Below, in pieces: positions 8,423 through 15,457 of a stretch of DNA of 22,734 nt. Numbering within the stretch: the first letter of the stretch is position 1; each line of letters opens with the position of its first letter. The translations under genes and the position numbers were made by a program. The notes under the pieces are model-generated. The model was not told where the DNA came from. It ran no database searches and was given only the letters and a program-made list of their open reading frames with translations. This DNA comes from a virus. Location: positions 1 through 22,734 of IMG/VR virus record IMGVR_UViG_3300027749_000497. The stretch is one strand, 5' to 3'.

Positions 8423-9339
8423 ACACGGAAACCAAAGATAAAGTCGAAGAACCGATTGACATTCATGTCAATGAGGAACTGGATGGATCTGCCACGGTTG
8501 AACTACCTGACGATTTAGCCCCCTCAAGCCATGAAGATGACGATCATCCAGATGACACGGACGAGGAGAGGCATGAGAAAAAAACAAAACGCAGAAATAA
8601 GCGTGATATTGCAAAGGCAACTACCTCCGAGAAACAAATTCAACTGGAACTGCTTAGAAAGCAAAACGAAGATTTGATGTCCAGGTTGGCAGTAGTGGAG
8701 AAAAGAACCCATTATGCTGACATAGCTCGAATCGATGCCGCCATCAAAGAGGCGGATATGAATCTTGAGTACCAAAAATTAAAGATGTCTGAGGCCATGC
8801 AACATGGCAACGGGGATGCATTTAATATGGCCCAAGAGGGTTGGGATAAAGCCAAAACCACCATCAGGGACCTAAGAGCGCTCAAAGATTCACAAATTAG
8901 GCCACAACAAACCAATAGTATTCCCGATCCAAGGCTGACCAGAAATGCAAACGCCTGGATGGAAAAACATTCATGGTATGACCCCAGTGGTGGGGACCGT
9001 GATAGTCGAATTGCCAAAGTAATCGATGAGGAGCTGGTTAAGGAGGGGTGGGACCCCACTTCAAATGATTATTGGGAAGAACTTGATAATCGCTTGTCAA
9101 AAACCATTTCTCATAGGTACAATGACGATATGGACGTAAAACCGTCTGCTAAAAGACCAAGGAGTGTTGTTACAAGCACAGGACGCGAGAGCGTTAATGG
9201 TTCGTCAAATCGAAGCACTTTTGTACTCAAGCCCGAACAGGTAAGAGCAATGAAAGATGCAGGTTTCTGGGATGACCAGGAAAAACGAGCCAGAATGATC
9301 AAGCGCTACGCTCAAGAAGCACGTAACAATTCATACTAA
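8419..9339 (+). CDS. Capsid scaffolding protein
   Basis: A 306-residue protein with scaffold architecture: a very acidic N-terminus (1-52, including DGSATVELPDD and a run of Asp/Glu/His), a basic stretch KKTKRRNKR (54-62), a coiled coil (about 69-130), a conserved-looking segment with NANAWMEKHSWYDPSG (177-191) and WDPTSNDYWEELDNRL, a disordered Ser-rich linker, and a helical C-terminus LKPEQVRAMKDAGFWDD...ARMIKRYAQE (270-300). A short charged helical C-terminus that binds coat protein is a feature of known phage scaffolds. The ATG overlaps the GroES stop (ATGA), so the two are translationally coupled. Position between portal and coat genes agrees. Scaffolds leave the procapsid before or during DNA packaging. 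No protease domain is visible. Confidence 0.78.
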   Translation: MNTETKDKVEEPIDIHVNEELDGSATVELPDDLAPSSHEDDDHPDDTDEERHEKKTKRRNKRDIAKATTSEKQIQLELLRKQNEDLMSRLAVVEKRTHYADIARIDAAIKEADMNLEYQKLKMSEAMQHGNGDAFNMAQEGWDKAKTTIRDLRALKDSQIRPQQTNSIPDPRLTRNANAWMEKHSWYDPSGGDRDSRIAKVIDEELVKEGWDPTSNDYWEELDNRLSKTISHRYNDDMDVKPSAKRPRSVVTSTGRESVNGSSNRSTFVLKPEQVRAMKDAGFWDDQEKRARMIKRYAQEARNNSY

Positions 9340-9350
9340 GGAAAAAGCAA

Positions 9351-9896
9351 ATGGAATCACGTTTAAAAAAATCTCTCAGTGCTGGTGGTCGAGAAAGTCG
9401 TTCTTCAGAGGACGAATCAAGAAAACCACCTGAGGAAAAGTTCATCACGTCGCAGGAACGTCGCAGAATGTGGAGCGAGGAGTGGACACAGAGTGCTTTA
9501 CCTAAAGTCCCAACAGTGCCAGGTTGGCATACATGTTGGCTCTCAACTACTAACAGTTATGACAGCATTGATAAGCGTATGCGACTAGGGTATGTTCCTG
9601 TAAAAGCGGAAGAAATGCCTGGATTCGATAATTACCGCGTAAAAGCTGGAGAACACGTTGGTTTTGTTGCTTGCAATGAGATGCTCTTGTTTAAAATCCC
9701 TATGGATGTTTATCAAGACTACATGTTGCAGATGCACCATGACATGCCAAATGAGGAGTCCGATAAAATTCGGGTCCAAGTTGAGCAATTGCAAGGTGGA
9801 CAAGACAGTTCAGGCAAAAACCTGGCTGAAGTTGAAGGCGATGGGTTAAAGCAATTAAGTAGGAGAAATGTACCTGATCCCGTTTTTCAAGGGTAG
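9351..9896 (+). CDS. Conserved phage head-module protein, function unknown
   Basis: A 181-residue protein. Residues 1-40 are Arg/Ser/Lys/Glu-rich and probably disordered. A compact core (about 50-130) contains PGWHTCWLSTTN, DKRMRLGYVPVKAEEMPGF and FVACNEMLLFKIPMDVYQDY, followed by HHDMPNEE. I recognise this combination as a protein found between scaffold and coat genes in aquatic podovirus-like phages, but know no assigned function. Aromatic residues and charged tails suggest a structural or assembly role. The ATG at 9351 has AAGGA upstream, and the gene follows the scaffold by 11 bases. Minor capsid component or assembly chaperone are both possible. Confidence 0.75.
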   Translation: MESRLKKSLSAGGRESRSSEDESRKPPEEKFITSQERRRMWSEEWTQSALPKVPTVPGWHTCWLSTTNSYDSIDKRMRLGYVPVKAEEMPGFDNYRVKAGEHVGFVACNEMLLFKIPMDVYQDYMLQMHHDMPNEESDKIRVQVEQLQGGQDSSGKNLAEVEGDGLKQLSRRNVPDPVFQG

Positions 9897-9908
9897 GGTT
9901 TTTTTAAC

Positions 9909-9914
9909 AAGGAG
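9909..9914 (+). promoter_or_regulatory. Strong ribosome binding site before the decoration-type protein
   Basis: AAGGAG lies five bases before the ATG at 9920. With the AAGGGGG before the coat gene it marks the two best-initiated genes here, as expected for abundant head proteins. Confidence 0.65.
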
Positions 9915-9919
9915 TTAGT

Positions 9920-10507
9920 ATGTCTTCAACTAATGCTCCGTTCGGCCTACGTCCTGCGTTCCATCCCTCTGGTTTGGACCGCGCTCAAGCGTTGGCTGGC
10001 GGTATTGCGTCTGGATATTCATCGAATATCTTAAAAGGACAGCCCGTTATATATAACGGTAGTGCTGGAACCATCGGAGTAGTAACAACTACTGGTGCAT
10101 GGACTGGTGCTTTTGCTGGTGTCGAATGGACTGATACTACTGGTCGTAGGCGTGTAAGTAACTATTGGCCTGCCAGTACTGCTTATATCACTGGATCATG
10201 TGTTGCTTATTTCTACAACGATCAAAACATTGTTTATGAAATTCAATCTGATGCAACAATTGCTCAAACCTCTTTGGGTAACGAGTACAACTTCACATCT
10301 GCCAATTTAGCCGCAGGTTCTACTACTACTGGTTTGTCTGCTTGCACCTTAGGTGTATCAACAGCCGTTGGTAATGGCGCCCAGGGCCAAATGCGTGTCG
10401 TTGACATTGCTCCATATGTGGACAATGCATGGGGTGATGCCTATGTTATTGTTCGTGTCGTTAACTCACAGTCACAGTTCTTCGGTTCTGTAACTGCTAT
10501 AGCATAA
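9920..10507 (+). CDS. Head structural protein, putative capsid decoration protein
   Basis: A 195-residue beta-rich protein starting MSSTNAPFGLRPAFHPSG, an N-terminus I recognise from a structural protein family common in uncultured aquatic phages. Other features are FAGVEWTDTTGRRRVSNYWP (about 66-85) and a C-terminal RVVDIAPYVDNAWGDAYVIV. There is no signal peptide or membrane segment. It lies directly before the major capsid gene, with an excellent ribosome binding site. That position and its small size fit a capsid-decorating or cement protein made in large amounts, but a minor head role cannot be excluded. Composition is rich in Thr, Ser, Gly and Ala, like the other virion surface proteins downstream. 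Confidence 0.75.
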   Translation: MSSTNAPFGLRPAFHPSGLDRAQALAGGIASGYSSNILKGQPVIYNGSAGTIGVVTTTGAWTGAFAGVEWTDTTGRRRVSNYWPASTAYITGSCVAYFYNDQNIVYEIQSDATIAQTSLGNEYNFTSANLAAGSTTTGLSACTLGVSTAVGNGAQGQMRVVDIAPYVDNAWGDAYVIVRVVNSQSQFFGSVTAIA

Positions 10508-10512
10508 GGGGG
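10506..10512 (+). promoter_or_regulatory. Ribosome binding site of the major capsid gene
   Basis: AAGGGGG overlaps the upstream stop codon and sits six bases before the ATG at 10519. It supports this start and high expression. Confidence 0.6.
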
Positions 10513-10518
10513 TAAATC

Positions 10519-11433
10519 ATGGCCGCACCAATGCGAAGTACGGACTTTAGATCAATCGTTGAACCAATTCTTAATGAATGTTTTGATGGTGTCTATGATC
10601 TCCGCGAAGACGAATGGTCACGTGTTTTCCGTGAATCAGAGGGTATCCCCCGTAACTACCACGAAGAGCCTGTCCTTTATGGATTTGGCGCCGCACCTCA
10701 ATTGCCTGATGGAACACCAGTGTCCTATCAGCAAGGTGGTGTACTCTTCCTCCAACGCTACATTTACAACGTATATGGCCTGGCCTTTGCGTTGACAAAG
10801 GTGTTGGTTGAAGACGGTGACCATATTCGTATCGGTCAAGTGTATGCTCGACATCTCGCCCAATCATTGATTGAGACTAAAGAAACACTCTGTGCAAATA
10901 TTTTGAACAGAGCATTCAATAGTTCTTATGTTGGTGGTGATGGCGTATCGTTGATCAACACTGCTCACCCAATCGTGAGTGGATCTTTCAGCAACCAATT
11001 GACTACAGCCGCTGTTTTGTCTCAAACATCTCTCGAACAGATGTTGATTCAAGTCCGTCAAGCTGTGGACAACAATGGTAAGAAAATTCGTTTGGTTCCC
11101 CGCCAATTGGTGGTGGCTCCAGGCAACATTTTCCAAGCTGAAGTGTTGTTGAAATCAGTATTGCGTACTGGAACCGCAAACAATGACTTGAACCCTGTTA
11201 AGTCAATTGGTTTGTTGGATGAAGGCGCCGCAATCTTGTCACGTTTGACATCATCCACTGCATGGTGGGTTCAAACTGATGCGCCTGAAGGCATGAAGCT
11301 TTTGATGCGTAGACGTTTGGAGAAAACCATGGAAGGTGACTTCGAGACTGACAGTATGCGTTACAAAGCAACGGAGCGTTACATCCCAGGATGGACAGAT
11401 CCACGCGCATTGTTCGGTACACCAGGCGCTTAA
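10519..11433 (+). CDS. Major capsid protein (HK97-fold type)
   Basis: A 304-residue protein expected to assemble the icosahedral shell. The N-terminal segment (RSTDFRSIVEPILNECFDGV) and a long helix (ARHLAQSLIETKETLCANIL, about 114-133) followed by LNRAFNSSYVGGDGVSLINT match the spine helix and P-domain of Mu gpT/HK97-like coats in uncultured phages. The C-terminal part has LVPRQLVVAPGN, then GMKLLMRRRLEKTMEGDFET and RYKATERYIPGWTDPRALFG, a typical ending in which the coat closes with an Arg-rich strand and 'GWxDPRxLFG'. Size and position (after scaffold and decoration protein, before a terminator) agree. No N-terminal protease-cleaved delta domain is evident, which fits the separate scaffold gene upstream. 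Confidence 0.88.
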   Translation: MAAPMRSTDFRSIVEPILNECFDGVYDLREDEWSRVFRESEGIPRNYHEEPVLYGFGAAPQLPDGTPVSYQQGGVLFLQRYIYNVYGLAFALTKVLVEDGDHIRIGQVYARHLAQSLIETKETLCANILNRAFNSSYVGGDGVSLINTAHPIVSGSFSNQLTTAAVLSQTSLEQMLIQVRQAVDNNGKKIRLVPRQLVVAPGNIFQAEVLLKSVLRTGTANNDLNPVKSIGLLDEGAAILSRLTSSTAWWVQTDAPEGMKLLMRRRLEKTMEGDFETDSMRYKATERYIPGWTDPRALFGTPGA

Positions 11434-11441
11434 TGCCTAGC

Positions 11442-11473
11442 GGGGAGGGGATAAAACCTCTCCCCATTTTTTT
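11442..11473 (+). terminator. Rho-independent terminator after the major capsid gene
   Basis: A 9-bp stem GGGGAGGGG / CCTCTCCCC (one G-T wobble) with a six-base ATAAAA loop is followed by A and seven T. It begins 8 bases after the coat stop codon and lies before the next gene's start at 11506. It would cut or attenuate transcription after the coat gene. Confidence 0.9.
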
Positions 11474-11505
11474 AATGTTGTCATACTTTTCATGGAGCAG
11501 ACAAA

Positions 11506-12753
11506 ATGCCACAATTTTCAGACGATCTATTTTTAGGCCCAGCCCAGACTTACATGGGTACGGGTATTCGCCCCTACACAACTACTGCCACTGGCGGTAC
11601 AGGTAGCACATCATCAACAACTTTAACAATCACTGCACTTAACCAGGGTGCTCCAATTGTTGTGGGTATGTATGTAGACGGTTCAAGCGTAACCGACGGC
11701 ACATACATTACAGCATTTGGCACTGGTAGCGGTGGTACAGGCACATATACGCTTAATCAAGCTATTAATATTGCCAACACAACTGCGTTGACATTGCATG
11801 GAAACATTGCATTTGACGATCCAGCTCCTATGGATTTGGGTATTGGTCCTTTGGGCCGTATTTATGTTTGGGATGTAATTCCCCAAGCATTGGTAGCAAA
11901 TAACATTGCCGCCTCACAAACACCCGTAGCATCAGGTTCTTTGACTTTGACAGCAGGTACATCAGTTAAATCTGTTGTCCGTAATGACGGCACAACAGTA
12001 TTACAAGTTGATTTGCCACGCGCAGTTAAAGTAACTACAGGTACTGCAACAGGTTCTGTATTGGCAAGTGTTATTATTGCTGGAACTGGGGGTCAAATTA
12101 CTTTTACCTCTAACGCAAGCGTGTTCACTGGTCAACGCATGACTATTTCTGGCACTTTAGGTGGTACAGGTACGATTACAGGTTATACCAACCCAACGAC
12201 TTATATTCTGAGTGCAGTAACAGCAACAAGCGCAACTTTGACAACAAGCGCAGGTGGTGCAGTTGTTACAACAGCAGGTACACCAACTGGTTTGACCTAC
12301 ACTTTGGGTGCCGCACCACAGACAATTACTGTGAGTGGTTATGACTATTATGGTCAAACTATGAGTGAGGCAATTACTTCTAGCGCCGCAGTTAGTACAG
12401 CAGTAAATGGTAAAAAAGCATTTTTCCAAATTACTTCTATTACAACAAGTGGTGCAACAGGTACGGCATTAACAGTAGGTACAACAGACATTCTTGGATT
12501 GCCTGTGCGAGTGTTTAACGTAGCATATATTGCAAGCGTGAAAACCAACAGCACTTTGGCCCAGGATACTGGAACCTTTGTAGCCGCAGACACTGCAACA
12601 GCAACCACCACAACAGGTGATGTTCGTGGTACTTATGTACCAGGCACAGCATCAGACGGTATCAACCGTACAGTGATGGGAATTTTGTTACCTGGTATTG
12701 CCGTCGGTCCCAATGCTACACGCACTGGTGCTCTTGGCGTCACTCAAGCCTAA
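11506..12753 (+). CDS. Beta-rich virion structural protein with two inserted beta modules
   Basis: A 415-residue Thr/Gly/Ala-rich protein. The core appears split into residues 1-23, 98-188 and 269-415. The core contains DPAPMDLGIGPLGRIYVWDV, VSGYDYYGQTMSEAI, TTDILGLPVRVFNVAY and a C-terminal GINRTVMGILLPG, familiar from structural proteins encoded beside the coat gene in aquatic phages. Two inserts look like independent beta modules. One is at about 24-97 (TLTITALNQG...GTGSGGTGTYTLNQ); the other at about 190-268 (GGQITFTSNAS...ISGTLGGTGTITGYTNPTTY...TTAGTPTGLTYTLG). Similar Gly-Thr modules are dropped into many phage surface proteins. A capsid fibre, spike or outer decoration role is plausible. 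The ATG at 11506 follows a TGGAG site. The gene sits between two terminators with the 449-residue repeat gene. Confidence 0.75.
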   Translation: MPQFSDDLFLGPAQTYMGTGIRPYTTTATGGTGSTSSTTLTITALNQGAPIVVGMYVDGSSVTDGTYITAFGTGSGGTGTYTLNQAINIANTTALTLHGNIAFDDPAPMDLGIGPLGRIYVWDVIPQALVANNIAASQTPVASGSLTLTAGTSVKSVVRNDGTTVLQVDLPRAVKVTTGTATGSVLASVIIAGTGGQITFTSNASVFTGQRMTISGTLGGTGTITGYTNPTTYILSAVTATSATLTTSAGGAVVTTAGTPTGLTYTLGAAPQTITVSGYDYYGQTMSEAITSSAAVSTAVNGKKAFFQITSITTSGATGTALTVGTTDILGLPVRVFNVAYIASVKTNSTLAQDTGTFVAADTATATTTTGDVRGTYVPGTASDGINRTVMGILLPGIAVGPNATRTGALGVTQA

Positions 12754-12765
12754 TAGGAGAGACAC

Positions 12766-14115
12766 ATGGGACAATTTAAACCAATGGTAAAAATGGAAAC
12801 AACTGAACCATCAGTTGAGTTAAAACTCAAAAAAGGTGGTCATGTTTCCATGAAAAAAGGTAAGAAAAGTGATAGTGGTCATCACATGATGGACGGTGGC
12901 ATTATGAATGCCTTGTCTTCACCACGTCGCTCTATGGGTATGCCTCCAACTATGATGGGCGCCGCTCCTGCGCGTCCTGCCATGGCTTTGCGTCGTAAGG
13001 CTATGGCGGCAATGCCAACACCTATGATGAAAAAAGGTGGTGAGATGGAGTCCAAGCATGACCAAATGATGGAAGACAAGCGGATGTCCAGGCTTGAGGC
13101 TGAATTGAAAAAGCATGAAAAAATGCCTGCTCATTTAGCTCACAAAGGTATGGCATCAGGTGGTTCATCTGATGAGCGCATGAAAAATTTGGCAAAAGCC
13201 CGTGAGGCACTTCAAAAGTGTAAAGAAGGTGGTGGTATGCATCACTTAGACAAGTGCGAAATGCATTTGGCTAAATGTGGCGGTGGTTCCATGAAGAAAA
13301 TGGCCACTGGTGGTGCTACTGGCAAAAATCTTGATGCATTTGAAACCAAAACTACCGTAAAAGGCAATGTTAAGCCTTTTGAAAAAACTGAAATGCATAC
13401 TGCCAAAAAAGATAGTGCTCATGGTACTGGCGGAGTCAAAGAAGGTAATGGTGGTGGTTACAAAAAAGGTGGTTCAATTAATTCTGAAACATCTTACGGT
13501 GACTACGCTACTACCAAAGTTGACCAGGCTAAGCCTGATTCAGCACACGGTACTGGTGGCGTTTCTATGTCCAATGCTGGTGGTTTTAAAAAGGGTGGAA
13601 AAGCCAAATATAAAACTGGTGGTGGAGTAGAAAAGTACGCTGTTGATAATGTTGAGGGAACTCCTAAAGGCGTGACCAATACAACAACTGGTGAAGTCAA
13701 AGAGTCCAATGGTGGCGGTTACAAGAAAGGCGGTGCTTTAAAAAAGCATTTCGCCACGGGGGGCAGTGTTAACAACGCTGGTCACGCCGTGGTAATGCCC
13801 CAAGCAAGTAAGCCCGCATCTAAAGCAACAGAAATCAATATGTTATCTGGTGTTTTTAAAAAGGGCGGTCACGTAAAAAAGTTTGATGGCGGTGGTTCAA
13901 CTGGTGACAAGATCATTGATCAAGAAAACCAGAGAAGACTAAATGAATTAAATACTACCAAGTATGAAAATCAACACCCATTTAAGACAATGTTTAACAA
14001 TGTTAAAGAGTTTGTAATGGGGCCGCCTACAACTCCCGCGGGGAGCGTTACCAAGACTAAAGAGTCAGTCACGGTAGCACCACAAAAAAAACGTGGTGGT
14101 AGTATCAAGCGTTAA
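12766..14115 (+). CDS. Lys/Gly/Met-rich phage protein with tandem KKGG repeats
   Basis: A 449-residue, very basic, low-complexity protein. KKGG occurs at residues 22, 89, 233, 275, 320 and 365, and KKRGGSIKR is the C-terminus. The last four internal copies are spaced 42, 45 and 45 residues, and SAHGTGGV recurs at 217 and 259, so residues 217-375 are a degenerate tandem repeat. One copy reads KKGGHVKKFDGGG, closely matching KAGGAVQHFDDGG in the giant protein at 2-4372. The N-terminal half is Met/His-rich with a helical charged segment (93-150) and a Cys/His cluster (C152, H159, H160, C164, H167, C171) that could bind metal. There is no signal peptide or membrane segment. The family is seen in other aquatic phages but has no known function. 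A DNA-associated or virion-internal protein is plausible from its charge. The ATG has TAGGAG upstream, and a terminator follows directly. Confidence 0.75.
   Translation: MGQFKPMVKMETTEPSVELKLKKGGHVSMKKGKKSDSGHHMMDGGIMNALSSPRRSMGMPPTMMGAAPARPAMALRRKAMAAMPTPMMKKGGEMESKHDQMMEDKRMSRLEAELKKHEKMPAHLAHKGMASGGSSDERMKNLAKAREALQKCKEGGGMHHLDKCEMHLAKCGGGSMKKMATGGATGKNLDAFETKTTVKGNVKPFEKTEMHTAKKDSAHGTGGVKEGNGGGYKKGGSINSETSYGDYATTKVDQAKPDSAHGTGGVSMSNAGGFKKGGKAKYKTGGGVEKYAVDNVEGTPKGVTNTTTGEVKESNGGGYKKGGALKKHFATGGSVNNAGHAVVMPQASKPASKATEINMLSGVFKKGGHVKKFDGGGSTGDKIIDQENQRRLNELNTTKYENQHPFKTMFNNVKEFVMGPPTTPAGSVTKTKESVTVAPQKKRGGSIKR
13414..13899 (+). repeat. Degenerate 42-45 residue tandem repeat inside the KKGG protein
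   Basis: The unit is seen at the protein level as [S-A-H-G-T-G-G-V]...N-[GA]-G-[GF]-[YF]-K-K-G-G. The K-K-G-G positions 233, 275, 320 and 365 give periods of 42, 45 and 45 residues (126 and 135 bases). The later units have lost the SAHGTGG part. Confidence 0.7.
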
Positions 14116-14120
14116 ATAAG

Positions 14121-14145
14121 GTGGGGGCTACGGCCCCTACTTTTT
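14121..14145 (+). terminator. Rho-independent terminator with a cUACGg tetraloop
   Basis: An 8-bp stem GTGGGGGC / GCCCCTAC (one G-T wobble) encloses the loop TACG, giving the very stable c(UACG)g tetraloop, and is followed by five T. It starts 5 bases after the stop of the repeat gene and lies just before the ribosome binding site (AAGGG, 14146-14150) of the next gene. Confidence 0.88.
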
Positions 14146-14156
14146 AAGGGATTATT

Positions 14157-14933
14157 ATGGGAACTTATTCTTCTGCAACTAGACAAGGTGCGTTTGAACC
14201 ATTTGAATTGCAATTGAGCCGTGGACAAGTAGACGGTCATTCTTATTTATTTCAATTTGGTCAAGCGTCTACTGTTACCACAAATCAATCTGTTTGGGCA
14301 ACTACTGGAGTTTACGCATTTCCTGCGTCGGCAACAGTAATGAAAATTTCAAGCGCAAACACAAACGACACTTCTGCTGGCAGTGGCGCGCGCACAGTAT
14401 TTATTTCAGGTTTAGATGCTAATTACGCACCAATTTCTGAAACAGTTATTTTGAATGGTCAAACAGCCGTTAACACAACAAACAGTTATTTGCGTATCAA
14501 TGATTTTTATGTTTTGACTTGTGGTAGTGGTAACACTGCCGCAGGAATTATTTATGCTGGAACAGGCAATGTAACAACTGGTGTTCCTGCAACCATTTAT
14601 TCATTGATGCCCGTTGCATACAATTCTCAAACACAGGCAATCTATACGGTTCCTGCTGGATATACGGCATACATTACCAGCTACACATTCACTTCCAATA
14701 ATACAACTGCTAATACCATTTGTTCTGGGTTTTTGTATGTTTACTTGTATGGAAATAATTTTCCAACTATTGAAGCATCTGCTCGATTTAATGCTGGTAG
14801 CGTATTTGACAGGCACTTTGATTGTCCTTTGAAATTTGCTGAAAAAACCGATTTTGATATGCACGTTTCTGCTGGCGCGTCTGGTCAAATGACAGGCGAA
14901 ATGCATATGATTTTGGTTAAAAATCCTGATTAA
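14157..14933 (+). CDS. Beta-sandwich virion structural protein
   Basis: A 258-residue protein. The start [20 protein letters not shown] and the central [20 protein letters not shown] (about 77-96) are features I recognise from a structural protein family in cyanophages, pelagiphages and uncultured aquatic phages. The latter block is followed by [20 protein letters not shown], then [16 protein letters not shown] (about 165-180) and a C-terminal [17 protein letters not shown]. The block [19 protein letters not shown] resembles SGYDYYGQTMSEAI of the protein at 11506, hinting at a common fold. There is no transmembrane segment. The gene is the first after the terminator at 14121 and has AAGGG upstream. 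A jelly-roll-like capsid or tail surface component is likely, with an unknown exact role. Confidence 0.75.
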   Translation: MGTYSSATRQGAFEPFELQLSRGQVDGHSYLFQFGQASTVTTNQSVWATTGVYAFPASATVMKISSANTNDTSAGSGARTVFISGLDANYAPISETVILNGQTAVNTTNSYLRINDFYVLTCGSGNTAAGIIYAGTGNVTTGVPATIYSLMPVAYNSQTQAIYTVPAGYTAYITSYTFTSNNTTANTICSGFLYVYLYGNNFPTIEASARFNAGSVFDRHFDCPLKFAEKTDFDMHVSAGASGQMTGEMHMILVKNPD

Positions 14934-14935
14934 TC

Positions 14936-15454
14936 ATGCCAAGTAAATCACCTGCTCAACATCGACTGATGGAGGCCGCCGCGCATACCAAGGGTGGATA
15001 TGGTGGCGTTCCACAAAAAGTTGGAAAAGAATTTGTCAAAGCCGATGAAGGCAAAAAAATGGCAAACGGTGGTTTGTATGCCAACATTCATGCAAAAAAA
15101 GAAAGAATAGCCCATGGTTCTGGTGAAAAAATGCGTAAGGTCGGTTCTAGTGGCGCACCGAGCGCTAAAGATTTTCGTGAATCAGCTAAAACTGCTAAAC
15201 ACAAAGAGGGTGGCCCGTCTTTAGCCATAGGACGTGGTGAAAAGCTTTCAGTTGAGAAGGGAGCAGGTTTGACGGCCAAGGGTAGGGCAAAGTACAACAG
15301 AGAGACTGGGAGCCATTTAAAACCCCCGCAACCACAAGGTGGTTCCAGAAAAGATTCTTTTTGTGCCAGGATGTCTGGTGTAGTAAAACATGCGTCTGGT
15401 GATGCTCCAAGAGCAAAAGCATCACTCAAGCGTTGGAACTGTCCAGGATGGTAA
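14936..15454 (+). CDS. Small basic three-module phage protein
   Basis: A 172-residue, strongly basic protein made of three pieces that I recognise as separate short phage families. First, [15 protein letters not shown]...[12 protein letters not shown] (1-36). Second, [20 protein letters not shown] with [17 protein letters not shown] (about 44-80). Third, [20 protein letters not shown] then CARMSGVV and a Lys/Arg C-terminus ending RWNCPGW (about 109-172); the third resembles the short phage domain I know as DUF6321, named from memory. High charge and Gly/Lys content suggest nucleic-acid or virion-internal association, but no function is established. The ATG lies two bases after the previous stop and no Shine-Dalgarno is visible, so reinitiation from the upstream gene is likely. 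Confidence 0.72.
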   Translation: MPSKSPAQHRLMEAAAHTKGGYGGVPQKVGKEFVKADEGKKMANGGLYANIHAKKERIAHGSGEKMRKVGSSGAPSAKDFRESAKTAKHKEGGPSLAIGRGEKLSVEKGAGLTAKGRAKYNRETGSHLKPPQPQGGSRKDSFCARMSGVVKHASGDAPRAKASLKRWNCPGW

Positions 15455-15457
15455 AAA

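Noticed and set aside
9873-9905. Possible terminator at the end of the gene before the decoration protein (CCT-GAT-CCC / GGG-T-AGG then seven T)
   Set aside because: Only two 3-bp stem pieces separated by an uneven internal loop; the T-run is good but the stem is too weak to call. It might still cause pausing before the head genes.
11479-11505. TTGTCA as a -35 box after the coat terminator
   Set aside because: No acceptable -10 element lies 16-18 bases downstream before the ATG at 11506.
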